Of a stretch of DNA of 64,000 nucleotides, positions 36,988-44,596 are shown piece by piece. Position 1 is the stretch's first letter, and each line of letters begins with the position of its first letter. The stretch comes from Draconibacterium sp. GTDB lineage: Bacteria; Bacteroidota; Bacteroidia; Bacteroidales; Prolixibacteraceae. The notes below the pieces were generated by a model. That model was not told where the DNA came from, made no database searches, and saw nothing but the letters and a program-made list of their open reading frames with translations. Where the stretch lies: contig JADIYN010000021.1 of the NCBI GenBank assembly GCA_016705335.1, positions 54,419-118,418 of the forward strand, written 5' to 3'. Both the position numbers and the translations under genes were made by a program.

Positions 36988-37352
36988 CACCTCGCCCCTG
37001 AGCGATTTTATCGCATAGTTAAGAGTATTATTTTCCCGGATTCATTAGTGTTGCAGCACTTTCCCAACCTACAGATTATTCCCTCACCACAAACCCAAAA
37101 TAACCATAAATCCATACAAAAAAAACACCCTGCAACCCGTATCCCTTAACCCGCTAAATAGAAATTAAGCCCAGTAAATCTGCCTTTGGTTCGTAACCTT
37201 TTCCAAACTTCAAAACTTTGGGTAAGCTAAAAGCAAAAACAGGATAAAATACAAATTCATATACTCAAATCCTTTTCACTCTGCTCTCCGCACTTTGCCC
37301 CTGGTCTTTTACCTTTTACCCTTTACCTTTTCACCGGCGATAAGCATATTAT
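36988..37352. other. Intergenic region between the array and the stress cluster
   Basis: No ORF is supported. It holds low-complexity stretches such as CCCTGCAACCCGTATCCC and a run of TTTTACC repeats (37305-37335), like other Bacteroidota filler. CCACAAACCCAAAATAACC near 37085 resembles the start of the long attC module, perhaps a worn remnant. Confidence 0.45.
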
Positions 37353-37390
37353 GTGTGAATAATGTAAAACATTTCAAAAATTATATAATA
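37353..37390 (+). promoter_or_regulatory. Stress-regulon motif copy 3
   Basis: TGTGTGAATAATGTAA is followed by TATAATA. The cores are at 37363 and 37384 (21 bp apart), about 69 bp upstream of the ATG at 37453. Confidence 0.7.
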
Positions 37391-37452
37391 CATATGGGAG
37401 TTAAATATTTCAAATTTGTATGGTAATTATTAACAAATAATTGATAACAAAA

Positions 37453-37683
37453 ATGAAAAGCAATCAAATTGATGAAAGCAGCCGGAATGCTGAAATCGGG
37501 CACGAACAAACAGCTACGGAGAGAATTAAGGAATTTAAGGAAAGGAGACCCCGAATAGTTGAACCGGATAAAACAGAGCCCGATAAAATTAATCCGGATA
37601 TAACAGATCCCAATAAAATAGATCCGGGTATAAATGTTCCAACCCGCAAGGACAAACCACCATTTATAATCGATAAACTATAA
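37453..37683 (+). CDS. Small Asp/Pro-repeat protein
   Basis: About 76 residues from the ATG at 37453 (an in-frame TTG at 37441 is less likely). The second half is a degenerate repeat of D-P-x-K-I-x-P: PDKTEPDKINPDITDPNKID. It is hydrophilic and probably disordered. No family is recognised. It is the first gene of a three-gene group of small stress proteins (with the genes at 37687 and 37903) behind motif copy 3. Confidence 0.6.
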   Translation: MKSNQIDESSRNAEIGHEQTATERIKEFKERRPRIVEPDKTEPDKINPDITDPNKIDPGINVPTRKDKPPFIIDKL

Positions 37684-37686
37684 ACA

Positions 37687-37872
37687 ATGGCAAAATATTC
37701 AAAAAAAGCACAGGAAAAAATTGAAGAAGTGATGCACGAATTTAAAGAAGGTGAATTAAAATCGGGCAAAGACGGCAAAGGTGGTATTGTAAAAAACCGC
37801 AAACAGGCAATAGCCATTGGAATCAGCGAAGCAAAACAGGCGGGATTAAAAGTCCCAAAGGAAAAGAAGTAA
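37687..37872 (+). CDS. DUF6496-like small basic protein
   Basis: The product has 61 residues: MAKYSKKAQEKIEEVMHEFK, EGELKSGKDGKGGIVKNRKQ and AIAIGISEAKQAGLKVPK. The block VMHE-(F/Y)-K-x-G-x-L-K-S-G ... V-(K/T)-x-R-(K/E)-Q-A-I-A-I-(A/G)-x-S-E-A defines a family annotated DUF6496, common in stress gene sets. The function is unknown and nucleic-acid binding is conceivable. It is 3 bp behind the previous gene. Confidence 0.75.
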   Translation: MAKYSKKAQEKIEEVMHEFKEGELKSGKDGKGGIVKNRKQAIAIGISEAKQAGLKVPKEKK

Positions 37873-37902
37873 TAATCATATTTAATTTAAAAACAAAAAA
37901 TT

Positions 37903-38103
37903 ATGGCACTATTAAAGGTTATTGAACTATTGGCTGAGTCAACGGAGAGTTGGGAAGATGCAACACAAAAAGCAGTTGCAGAGGCATCGCAATCGGTTCG
38001 TAAAATCCGTTCGGTGTATGTTAAAAATTTAACTGCTGAAGTTGAGGATGGAAAAATAAAAAAATGGAGACTAAACTGTAAAATGACTTTCGAGAAAGAA
38101 TAA
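37903..38103 (+). CDS. Dodecin family flavin-binding protein
   Basis: The product has 66 residues: MALLKVIELLAESTESWEDA, TQKAVAEASQSVRKIRSVYV and LTAEVEDGKIKKWRLNCKMT. The V-I-E-L-(V/L)-A-x-S-x-x-S-(W/F)-E-D-A-x-x-x-A-x-x-x-A motif and the C-terminal W-R-L-N/V-x-C strand identify dodecin (PF07311), a dodecamer that stores flavin and protects it from light and oxidative damage. Its length is typical. Confidence 0.9.
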   Translation: MALLKVIELLAESTESWEDATQKAVAEASQSVRKIRSVYVKNLTAEVEDGKIKKWRLNCKMTFEKE

Positions 38104-38271
38104 TAAAATTCGTGTTTACAAAGCATTATACAAAAGATGTTTCAAAAAGATTCTATGCCAAAAATCAGCATGGTTTCTTTTTTCTTTAAAGAATATTCAA
38201 TACAAAACATTTGTTTAATTGATTTTGCTGGTTTCCCTGAAAACTATCAATCATAACATTTACACTTTTAA

Positions 38272-38313
38272 AATGTGTGAATTATGTAAAATAATTGCTG
38301 AATTCTGTAACTT
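38272..38313 (+). promoter_or_regulatory. Stress-regulon motif copy 4 (upstream of the sigma-factor gene)
   Basis: TGTGTGAATTATGTAA is followed by CTGTAAC. The cores are at 38285 and 38306 (21 bp apart), 63 bp upstream of the ATG at 38369. Confidence 0.75.
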
Positions 38314-38368
38314 TTTAAGGTAAAAAAACGGTGATTTTTGCTGAACTAATTTATAATCATAATATTTT

Positions 38369-39238
38369 ATGAGGGCGTTAAAAATATCTAACCAGATTAC
38401 AAATCGCGATAGCATGTCATTGGATTTGTACTTAAGTGAAATCAGTAAAATACCGGTTTTAACAACTGAACAGGAAGTTGAAATTGCCGGACGTATTGTA
38501 GATGGCGACTCCAGGGCTCTTGGAGAACTGGTTAAAGCAAATCTTCGGTTTGTTGTTTCGGTGGCTAAACAATACCAAAACATGGGTATTACATTAATTG
38601 ATTTAATAAACGAAGGAAACCTGGGATTAATAAAGGCTGCGAAACGATTTGATAAAACCCGGGGATTTAAGTTTATTACCTATGCAGTTTGGTGGATCAG
38701 ACAGTCAATTATGCAGGCCATTGCAGAAAACTCACGGATGGTAAGACTTCCGGTAAATAAAATCGGACTAAAGAATAAAATCAACAAAGCATTTAATCAG
38801 TTAAGCCACGAGTTTTTTCGCGAACCAACCATCGAAGAATTATCAGATTTACTTGAAGTACAACCCGTAATTATTATGACTGCAATGAACTTATTAAATT
38901 CGAACTATACATCAATGGATGCACCTTTGGGCGAAGGAGAGGGGAGTATGTATGATGTGACTTTGGATGAAGACTCACCCAACCCTGAATCCGAATTAGT
39001 AAAAGGTTCGCTCCGCACCGATATTGAGCGCCTGCTAAACACACTTGATCCGAGAGAAGCAAATATTTTACGCTACTACTATGGGCTCAATGGTTGTATG
39101 GCCAAACCTATTGAAGAAATAGGCGATGATTTTGGATTAACATACGAAAGAGTGAGGCAGATAAAGGAAAAATCTCTTTCAAAATTAAAAAACCACCAAC
39201 ATAGCAACCGCTTGCTAAAAGAATATTTCAGTATATAG
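38369..39238 (+). CDS. RpoD-like group 2 sigma factor
   Basis: The product has 289 residues. It starts MRALKISNQITNRDSMSLDL (typical Bacteroidota RpoD-type start). Regions 1.2/2 have ELVKANLRFVVSVAKQYQNM, GNLGLIKAAKRFDKTRGFKF and TYAVWWIRQSIMQAIAENSR, followed by regions 3 and 4 (LTYERVRQIKEKSLSKL). It lacks the long acidic region 1.1. Its placement inside the stress cluster and downstream of the shared 21-bp motif suggests an alternative, growth-phase or stress sigma factor that may also read that motif. This is inference. Confidence 0.85.
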   Translation: MRALKISNQITNRDSMSLDLYLSEISKIPVLTTEQEVEIAGRIVDGDSRALGELVKANLRFVVSVAKQYQNMGITLIDLINEGNLGLIKAAKRFDKTRGFKFITYAVWWIRQSIMQAIAENSRMVRLPVNKIGLKNKINKAFNQLSHEFFREPTIEELSDLLEVQPVIIMTAMNLLNSNYTSMDAPLGEGEGSMYDVTLDEDSPNPESELVKGSLRTDIERLLNTLDPREANILRYYYGLNGCMAKPIEEIGDDFGLTYERVRQIKEKSLSKLKNHQHSNRLLKEYFSI

Positions 39239-39241
39239 TCA

Positions 39242-39286
39242 AATGTGTGAATCATGTAACTATTGATAAAAGTTATGTAACACTTT
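39242..39286 (+). promoter_or_regulatory. Stress-regulon motif copy 5
   Basis: TGTGTGAATCATGTAA is followed by TATGTAAC. The cores are at 39255 and 39276 (21 bp apart), 68 bp upstream of the OmpA lipoprotein gene. Confidence 0.75.
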
Positions 39287-39343
39287 CATAAAAGAATGTC
39301 ATCAACTTGCGGGTATTAAATATTTACATAAAAACGATTCAAA

Positions 39344-40162
39344 ATGAAAAAATCAATTCGCAGTTTTACTTTCCTTGCTTTAATAGCCGGAATGTTTTTT
39401 ACTTCGTGCGTGTCAAACAAAAAGTTTACGGCTTCTGAAGCCAGAAACGACAAATTGCAGCAGGAAAATGCAAATACACTTGGCAAACTGAATGAATGCA
39501 ATGTGCAGGGATTAAAGTCGAAGGAAGAAATTGCAAAGCTGCAAAAAGAAAACGAAGCAGCTCTAAAAGATTATGCGCTTGTAAAAAACGATTTAATGTT
39601 ACTCTCAAGCAAATCGAACCTCACGATAAGGGAACAGGCCGAACGTTTAAAGAATCTGCAGGATAAAATGCAGGCGCAAACCGATAAAACAAATGAACTA
39701 AAGAATTCAATTTCGAAAGCGCTGATGAATTATAAATCAGACGAACTGAATGTATATCAGAAAGACGGTAAAGTTTATGTTTCGCTGGCCGAAAAACTGC
39801 TGTTTAAATCGGGTAGTGCAGTTGTCGATCCAAAGGGAAAGGCAGCGCTTAAAACACTTGCCGATGTTTTAAACAGTTCTCAGGATTTTACTGTGGCAAT
39901 TGAAGGCCACACCGATAATGTTCCGATTAAAACAAGCGTATTTAAGGATAACTGGGATCTGAGCACAGCAAGAGCTTCATCAATTGTGCGTGTTTTAACA
40001 ATCGACAATGGTTTCGATTCGGGCAGAATAACAGCTTCAGGAAAAAGTGAGTTTCATCCGGTTGGCATCAATACAACTGATGAAGGACGCGCCAGTAACC
40101 GCAGGACTGAAATTATTCTATCGCCCGATTTGCAGGAAATATATAAGCTTTTATATCAGTAA
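39344..40162 (+). CDS. OmpA-family lipoprotein with coiled coil
   Basis: The product has 272 residues. Lipoprotein signal (MKKSIRSFTFLALIAGMFF then TSC, Cys 22). A coiled coil spans residues about 30-125 (EIAKLQKENEAALKDYALV). The C-terminal OmpA domain (PF00691) has FKSGSAVVDPKGKAAL, VAIEGHTDNVP, NWDLSTARASSIVRVL and GRASNRRTEIIL. It anchors the outer membrane to peptidoglycan through the OmpA domain. It has its own motif copy 5 upstream and a rho-independent terminator downstream (40191-40224), so it is transcribed singly. Confidence 0.9.
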   Translation: MKKSIRSFTFLALIAGMFFTSCVSNKKFTASEARNDKLQQENANTLGKLNECNVQGLKSKEEIAKLQKENEAALKDYALVKNDLMLLSSKSNLTIREQAERLKNLQDKMQAQTDKTNELKNSISKALMNYKSDELNVYQKDGKVYVSLAEKLLFKSGSAVVDPKGKAALKTLADVLNSSQDFTVAIEGHTDNVPIKTSVFKDNWDLSTARASSIVRVLTIDNGFDSGRITASGKSEFHPVGINTTDEGRASNRRTEIILSPDLQEIYKLLYQ

Positions 40163-40190
40163 TTGACTTTGTTAATGTAAAAGCTAAATC

Positions 40191-40224
40191 ACCGCGCATT
40201 TGTAAAAAAGTGCGCGGTTTTATT
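40191..40224 (+). terminator. Rho-independent terminator
   Basis: ACCGCGCA and TGCGCGGT form an 8-bp stem (40191-40198 with 40211-40218), extended by TTT/AAA, followed by a T-rich tail (TTTTATT). It lies 28 bp after the OmpA lipoprotein stop. Confidence 0.85.
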
Positions 40225-40237
40225 ATGCCATTTAAAA

Positions 40238-40277
40238 ATGTGGGAATAATGTAAATCTTGAATTGAATTATGTAACA
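40238..40277 (+). promoter_or_regulatory. Stress-regulon motif copy 6
   Basis: ATGTGGGAATAATGTAA is followed by TATGTAAC. The cores are at 40250 and 40271 (21 bp apart), 72 bp upstream of the ATG at 40343. Confidence 0.75.
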
Positions 40278-40342
40278 CTTTCAGATATTTCGGCAATTAT
40301 TTTAATTGATATAAAATTACAAACAATAAAAAACAGAACATT

Positions 40343-40788
40343 ATGAAAACACAAAGATCAGGTATATTGAATAAGAAATTCTTTTCAGGAATTTTATTGA
40401 TAGCAGTATTGGTTTTATTTGCTTCATGTACTTCAAACGAGGCTTTTTTAAATTCGACAATAGTACCGGGAGCCACTGGTAAAGTAAAAGTTAAAAAGAC
40501 AGTAACCAGAATTATGTTATTGATCTGGAGGTAAAAGATCTTGCATCGGTTGAAAGGCTTCAGTCTTCAAAACAAATGTATATGGTTTGGATGGAGACAG
40601 AAAATGGAAACTATGAAAATCTTGGACAGTTGAACAGTTCAACCAGCTTTATGTCAAAACAAAGAAAAGCATCATTGAAAACCGTATCCTCATTTAAACC
40701 GGTAAGGTTTTTTATCACCACCGAAGACGATAAAGATGTGAGGTACCCTGCTCAGGAAGTAATTTTAACAACAGGGAGATTTAACTGA
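40343..40788 (+). CDS. Small lipoprotein of the stress cluster (one frameshift near 40512)
   Basis: Starts MKTQRSGILNKKFFSGILL, with a lipobox ending FASC (Cys 29). One frame break near 40512 splits it; downstream it reads NYVIDLEVKDLASVERLQSS, KQMYMVWMETENGNYENLGQ and ITTEDDKDVRYPAQEVILTT. The second half resembles anti-sigma-K C-terminal (RskA-like) beta domains, as in W-x-E-T-x-x-G-x-x-x-x-L-G. It has its own motif copy 6 and a terminator (40821-40867). Confidence 0.65.
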
Positions 40789-40820
40789 TAACTGTTACCA
40801 TCACCTTATTTTTTACAAAT

Positions 40821-40867
40821 GAACCATTCCTGTGGGATTTTAATCTACAGGAATGGTTCTTTATTTA
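40821..40867 (+). terminator. Rho-independent terminator
   Basis: GAACCATTCCTGT and ACAGGAATGGTTC form a perfect 13-bp stem (40821-40833 with 40847-40859) followed by TTTATTTATT. It ends the small lipoprotein gene. Confidence 0.9.
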
Positions 40868-40918
40868 TTCAAATCACACTCATTTATAAGTATTATGTTG
40901 CATTTAAACACGGTTTCA

Positions 40919-40959
40919 AATGTGTGAATGATGTAAATAATTACACAAATTGTGTAATT
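40919..40959 (+). promoter_or_regulatory. Stress-regulon motif copy 7
   Basis: TGTGTGAATGATGTAA is followed by GTGTAAT. The cores are at 40932 and 40953 (21 bp apart), 87 bp upstream of the ATG at 41040. AATTACACAAATTGTGTAATT here is also an inverted repeat. Confidence 0.7.
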
Positions 40960-41039
40960 ATTTAAACATACAGATGAAGTAAATTTCTTTGCCGTAATTA
41001 TGTCCAGGTGCAAACTAAAAAATCAAATAAATCAATGCC

Positions 41040-41207
41040 ATGGGATATTGGGAGGATAGGAAGGAAAAAATCAAACAAAAATACCCTGTCATTACCGATG
41101 ATGATTTGATATTTTATGATGGAAAAGAGAAAGAAATGGTTGAAAGGCTTGGGTTTATTCTTGGCATTTCAATTGAAGAGATGAGAACGGTTATCAGTGA
41201 ATTGTAA
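41040..41207 (+). CDS. CsbD-like small stress protein
   Basis: The product has 55 residues: MGYWEDRKEKIKQKYPVITD then DDLIFYDGKEKEMVERLG and ISIEEMRTVISEL. The K-I-K-x-K-(Y/F)-P-x-(I/L)-T-D-(D/E)-D-L-x-(Y/F)-x-x-G-K-E-x-E-(L/M) layout is that of short CsbD-related proteins in Bacteroidota. It is led by motif copy 7 and followed by an AraC-like gene that overlaps or closely follows its stop. Confidence 0.65.
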   Translation: MGYWEDRKEKIKQKYPVITDDDLIFYDGKEKEMVERLGFILGISIEEMRTVISEL

Positions 41208-41259
41208 CAGTAAATCAAATTACATTTCCACTGAAAGATTTAATGAATATAATATCAGT

Positions 41260-41838
41260 ATGATTCTGAAAATTAAAAATATGGTATCCAGTCGTTGCAG
41301 GACATTTGTAGAAGTCGAACTTAATAAACTCGGAATCTACAATATAAGTGTTGAATTGGGCAAAGTTGAAGTATGGGAAAAAATATCACCCGAAAAAATA
41401 CAATTGCTCGATACTTCACTCAAAGAGGGAGGTTTGGAACTAATTGAAGACAAAACCAATCAGTTTATAAAAGAGATTAAAGCTGCAGTTTATGATATAA
41501 TTAACAACTTCGATGACCTTCCAAAACCAAATTATTCTGAATATATCTGTCAAAAAACCAATACAGATTATTCTTATTTAAGCTCAGTCTTTTCAAAAGA
41601 GCTTGGAATTACCATTGAAAAATATATAATTGAACAACGGATTGAACGGGTAAAGGAATTGTTGATTTATACTGACCTGCGATTAATTGATATTTCATTT
41701 AAACTGCATTTCACAAGTGTGGCACATTTATCAAATCAGTTTAAAAAAGTAACGGGTTTAAATCCTTCTTATTTCAGCGAAATGGCTGCCAAAAACAAAC
41801 TAAAAATTATTAAGGATCCTCCATTAAATCCGCAATAA
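41260..41838 (+). CDS. AraC-family transcriptional regulator
   Basis: About 192 residues from the ATG at 41260; a GTG at 41197 would give 213 residues and overlap the previous stop. The C-terminal AraC HTH (PF12833) has YLSSVFSKELGITIEKYIIE, QRIERVKELLIYTDLRLIDI, SFKLHFTSVAHLSNQFKKV and TGLNPSYF. The N-terminal part is not a cupin (GKVEVWEKISPEKIQLLDT). It lies in the middle of the stress cluster and may control its neighbours. Confidence 0.85.
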   Translation: MILKIKNMVSSRCRTFVEVELNKLGIYNISVELGKVEVWEKISPEKIQLLDTSLKEGGLELIEDKTNQFIKEIKAAVYDIINNFDDLPKPNYSEYICQKTNTDYSYLSSVFSKELGITIEKYIIEQRIERVKELLIYTDLRLIDISFKLHFTSVAHLSNQFKKVTGLNPSYFSEMAAKNKLKIIKDPPLNPQ

Positions 41839-42277
41839 TATTATTTTTTGACACATTGTTGTCCTGTAAAGCTTCAAAATTTTATAAAACTAATATTTCA
41901 CTGCTCTGCAGCTTTAAGCTATCCATGTAATATGTTGTTTACAAATATTTTGCTGCTCTGCAGCTTTAAACTATCCATGTAATATACTTTCTGTAAATTT
42001 TGTTCTGCTCTGCGGCTTTTTTAAGCGGCAGCGCCGCGTAAATATTTGTAGTAAAAATATCAAACTCCAAAAATAAGCCCTGTAGGGGCGAAATATATGT
42101 TAATGGTATAAAAATCAATCTTTTAAAATGATTGAAATAATTTCTACCGAACACCAATGTTTTTGAAAATAAAATCATCTCTGCCAGGTAATACAAATGA
42201 ATAATTTCATTGTAAGCCCTGGTTTTATTGAGCTACTTTGAAACTTATTATGTAGGGCTTGCTGAAAAACTCATTAT
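41839..42277. other. Repeat-rich intergenic region
   Basis: Three head-to-tail copies with a 52-bp period carry CTGCTCTGCAGCTTTAA and CTATCCATGTAATAT (41901-41933, 41953-41985, then a diverged CTGCTCTGCGGCTTT from 42005). The palindromic CGGCAGCGCCGCG and CCCTGTAGGGG follow. No gene is visible. Confidence 0.6.
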
Positions 42278-42442
42278 TCATTTTATATTTCGGTACTCTG
42301 TACCTTTCTTTTCACGGTGTAATTTTGATTTCTACAAAGATTTCGCCACTCTGTGGCTTATTTAAAGGGTGCAGCGCACCGAAATCTTTGTAGATACAAG
42401 GTCAAAATAAATCTAAAAGGTGCATCGCACCGAAATATAAAT
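42278..42442. repeat. Nested inverted repeat (REP/MITE-like), about 165 bp
   Basis: The inner arms TCTACAAAGATTTCG (42331-42345) and CGAAATCTTTGTAGA (42380-42394) are perfect. The outer arms contain TTATATTTCGGT (about 42281) and ACCGAAATATAA (about 42428). Loops contain ACTCTGTGGC and GGTGCAGCGCACC. Similar elements are widespread in Bacteroidota intergenic DNA. Confidence 0.75.
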
Positions 42443-42593
42443 GCAAGGAAAATGATTGAATTACAGGAACAACCTTGCATCTTATTCGAAAAATTGCACC
42501 ATAACAGAATGATTAATAACAGCAATATAGTTTATAAGAATGCCCAATGTAAGGAGGTTGATTTTAATCTGCTCCTGTTTTATTATAAAAAAA

Positions 42594-42615
42594 CTGTCCG
42601 CCAATTGGCGGACAG
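42594..42615. terminator. Perfect palindrome, possible bidirectional terminator
   Basis: CTGTCCGCC and GGCGGACAG flank AATT: a perfect 22-bp palindrome. It sits about 80 bp after the stop of the minus-strand barrel gene at 42694, after A-rich DNA on the + strand (T-rich for the minus strand), as expected for a minus-strand terminator. Confidence 0.55.
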
Positions 42616-42693
42616 AATTACATAACTTATAAAAGTTCTGCAGGTGATTGGGATACTACTGTACCTAAACCCAATAAAATATAATAAACCGGG

Positions 42694-43371
42694 TTATAGT
42701 CTGTACCCGAGTGAAATGCCGAACCCTGTATTTTTAAGCGTTGAGTTATCATCTGGAAGCAGATAACTGTCGGGCCTGATATTTAACATTCCGAGTTGCG
42801 CATTTAGTTGTAAAAACAATCCGCCAGCCATTTCATATCCGAAGAAAACATTTCCACCGGCGTCAAATGGTTTTATATAAACAGCCAGAACAGGATCTCC
42901 TGAAACAACTTCGTTCTTGAATTCAATGTCTGACTCTGAGCTTACCGAACCACTTTCGTACATGGCTTTTCCACCAACTCCATATGCAACATACGGACCA
43001 AATCCTACCATTATAAAACCATTGCCCAATTGTCCTTTATAAACAAAGTTCAAAGGCATTTCTATATATGAAAGTTTGTAAGTGCTTTTTAAAATACTCA
43101 CAGTATTTTCAGCACCTTTTGTACTAAACTGTAATCCCGGCTGAAAATAAAACTCAGGTGCAACCGGCAATTGAACATTTACACCAAAGTGATAACCCAT
43201 GATCATATCGTTTTCCAGTTTGTCGCCACTGTTATCTTCACCATTCAGATTTTGATATCCAACACCACCAAGAATAGCGAACGATGTTCTGCCTGTATCA
43301 CCACTTTGAGCCATTGCCATAGAAATGATAAGCGTAAAGATCAAAATCAAAGAAACTTTTTTTGTTTTCAT
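42694..43371 (-). CDS. Outer-membrane beta-barrel protein (porin family)
   Basis: The product has 225 residues. Signal peptide KTKKVSLILIFTLIISMAMA then QS. The mature part follows the PF13568 pattern: FAILGGVGYQNLNGEDNS, GYHFGVNVQLPVAPEFYFQP, GLQFSTKGAE, YIEMPLNFVYKGQLGNGFIM and a terminal strand GFGISLGYRL. It forms an eight-strand outer-membrane barrel of unknown function. It is transcribed after the OmpA gene upstream on the minus strand, 28 bp apart. Confidence 0.85.
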   Translation of the reverse strand: MKTKKVSLILIFTLIISMAMAQSGDTGRTSFAILGGVGYQNLNGEDNSGDKLENDMIMGYHFGVNVQLPVAPEFYFQPGLQFSTKGAENTVSILKSTYKLSYIEMPLNFVYKGQLGNGFIMVGFGPYVAYGVGGKAMYESGSVSSESDIEFKNEVVSGDPVLAVYIKPFDAGGNVFFGYEMAGGLFLQLNAQLGMLNIRPDSYLLPDDNSTLKNTGFGISLGYRL

Positions 43372-43398
43372 TTTAAATTATTTAAGTGTTTATGTAAA

Positions 43399-44070
43399 TT
43401 AATTTGAGGAGTTTTTTTCTGCTTCTGCTTTCATCTTTTCGTTGGCAGTAATCAGAAACTCTACCCTGCGGTTTTGCGTGCGGCCATTGTCAGTATCATT
43501 TTCGTATTTGGGCATTGATTCGCCAAATCCCTTAACTGTTAACCTGCCTGAATTAATTCCCTTATCAGTTAAATAGGAAGAAACCTTGCGTGCACGTTGT
43601 TCTGATAAATCCTGGTTATACGTTTCACTACCTTTACTGTCGGTATGACCCTGTATTTCAATATTAGTTTCTGCATAACTGTTTAACACAGTTACAAGTT
43701 TATCAAGATTTGCTTTTGCTTCATCTGAAAGGTTTGATTTGTCGAAACCAAACAAAACACTGCTGCTGAATTCAACAACAATACCTTCACCAACTCTTTC
43801 AACCTTTGCATCAGGTACTGTTTTTGCAATTTCTTCAGCCTGTTTGTCCATCTGGCGGCCAATTATAGCACCCGAAGCGCCGCCAACTGCTGCACCAATA
43901 ATTGCCCCAAGGGCAGTATTACCCGACGCCCTGCCAATTACTGCACCTGCAGCGCCACCGGCTGTAGTTCCAACTACTGCACCTTTCTGGGTTTTATTCC
44001 ACGAAGCACAGCCACTAAAAATAAAAGCAGCACTTAAAAACACGATTAAACCTATTCTTAAATTTTTCAT
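43399..44070 (-). CDS. OmpA-family lipoprotein with glycine zipper (YiaD-like)
   Basis: About 223 residues from MKNLRIGLIVFLSAAFIFSG; lipobox FSGC with Cys 21. A glycine-zipper segment (GAVVGTTAGGAAGAVIG and GAIIGAAVGGASGAIIG, residues about 31-75) is followed by the OmpA domain with SSVLFGFDKSNLSDEAKANL, NIEIQGHTDSKGSETYNQDL and SEQRARKVSSYLTDKGI. This is the YiaD layout. A longer ATG at 44154 adds 28 residues without a signal and is unlikely. Motif copy 8 lies upstream in the correct orientation for this gene. Confidence 0.88.
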   Translation of the reverse strand: MKNLRIGLIVFLSAAFIFSGCASWNKTQKGAVVGTTAGGAAGAVIGRASGNTALGAIIGAAVGGASGAIIGRQMDKQAEEIAKTVPDAKVERVGEGIVVEFSSSVLFGFDKSNLSDEAKANLDKLVTVLNSYAETNIEIQGHTDSKGSETYNQDLSEQRARKVSSYLTDKGINSGRLTVKGFGESMPKYENDTDNGRTQNRRVEFLITANEKMKAEAEKNSSN

Positions 44071-44368
44071 TTTCATTCTATTTAATTGTTTAAAACATTC
44101 ATAATTGTCTATATTCTTCTTCCTGTGAAGGAGCAACTTATCACATGAAATCATTTTCGTCAGAACTATTCATGCTGTAACTTTGCAGATGATTTTCAAT
44201 TAAAATCCGAACCTCATGTAACTGTTTCTTAATTGCATTATATCTTTTTCTTCAATGGAATCCCATAAATTCATTTTTACAGTTTTCGTCGGTTTTCATT
44301 TTGTTGGTTTTTGAAATGGAGATGTTATTTTAATTAATGACAAAGGTAAGTTGGTAAAAACCGTGGAT

Positions 44369-44408
44369 TGTTACATAACTTTTGGGAAGAGTTACATTAT
44401 TCACACAT
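44369..44408 (-). promoter_or_regulatory. Stress-regulon motif copy 8 (minus strand)
   Basis: On the minus strand, TGTGTGAATAATGTAA is followed by TATGTAAC. The TTACA cores on the + strand are at 44371 and 44392 (21 bp apart). It faces the OmpA lipoprotein gene and lies back-to-back with copy 9. Confidence 0.75.
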
Positions 44409-44420
44409 TATTATTTCATA

Positions 44421-44461
44421 AAGTGTGAATTTTGTAAAATATAGATTTAATTATGTAACTC
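44421..44461 (+). promoter_or_regulatory. Stress-regulon motif copy 9
   Basis: AGTGTGAATTTTGTAA is followed by TATGTAAC. The cores are at 44433 and 44454 (21 bp apart), 143 bp upstream of the CheB/CheR sensor gene. Together with copy 8 it forms a divergent regulatory region. Confidence 0.7.
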
Positions 44462-44596
44462 ATAAATGCAAAGGGTAAACTAATTTTAGCATTTAAAACA
44501 CAGTTAATGCATTATATCTTTTTGAAAAATAAACAGGGTATAAAACTGTATTTTCACTTGAACAGGATTACGTATATTTACATCAAATAAAAAGAG

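Noticed and set aside
37453..37683. Proline-rich repeat protein as a collagen-like or adhesin protein
   Set aside because: Only about five imperfect D-P-x-K-I-x-P units, no G-x-y pattern, no signal peptide.
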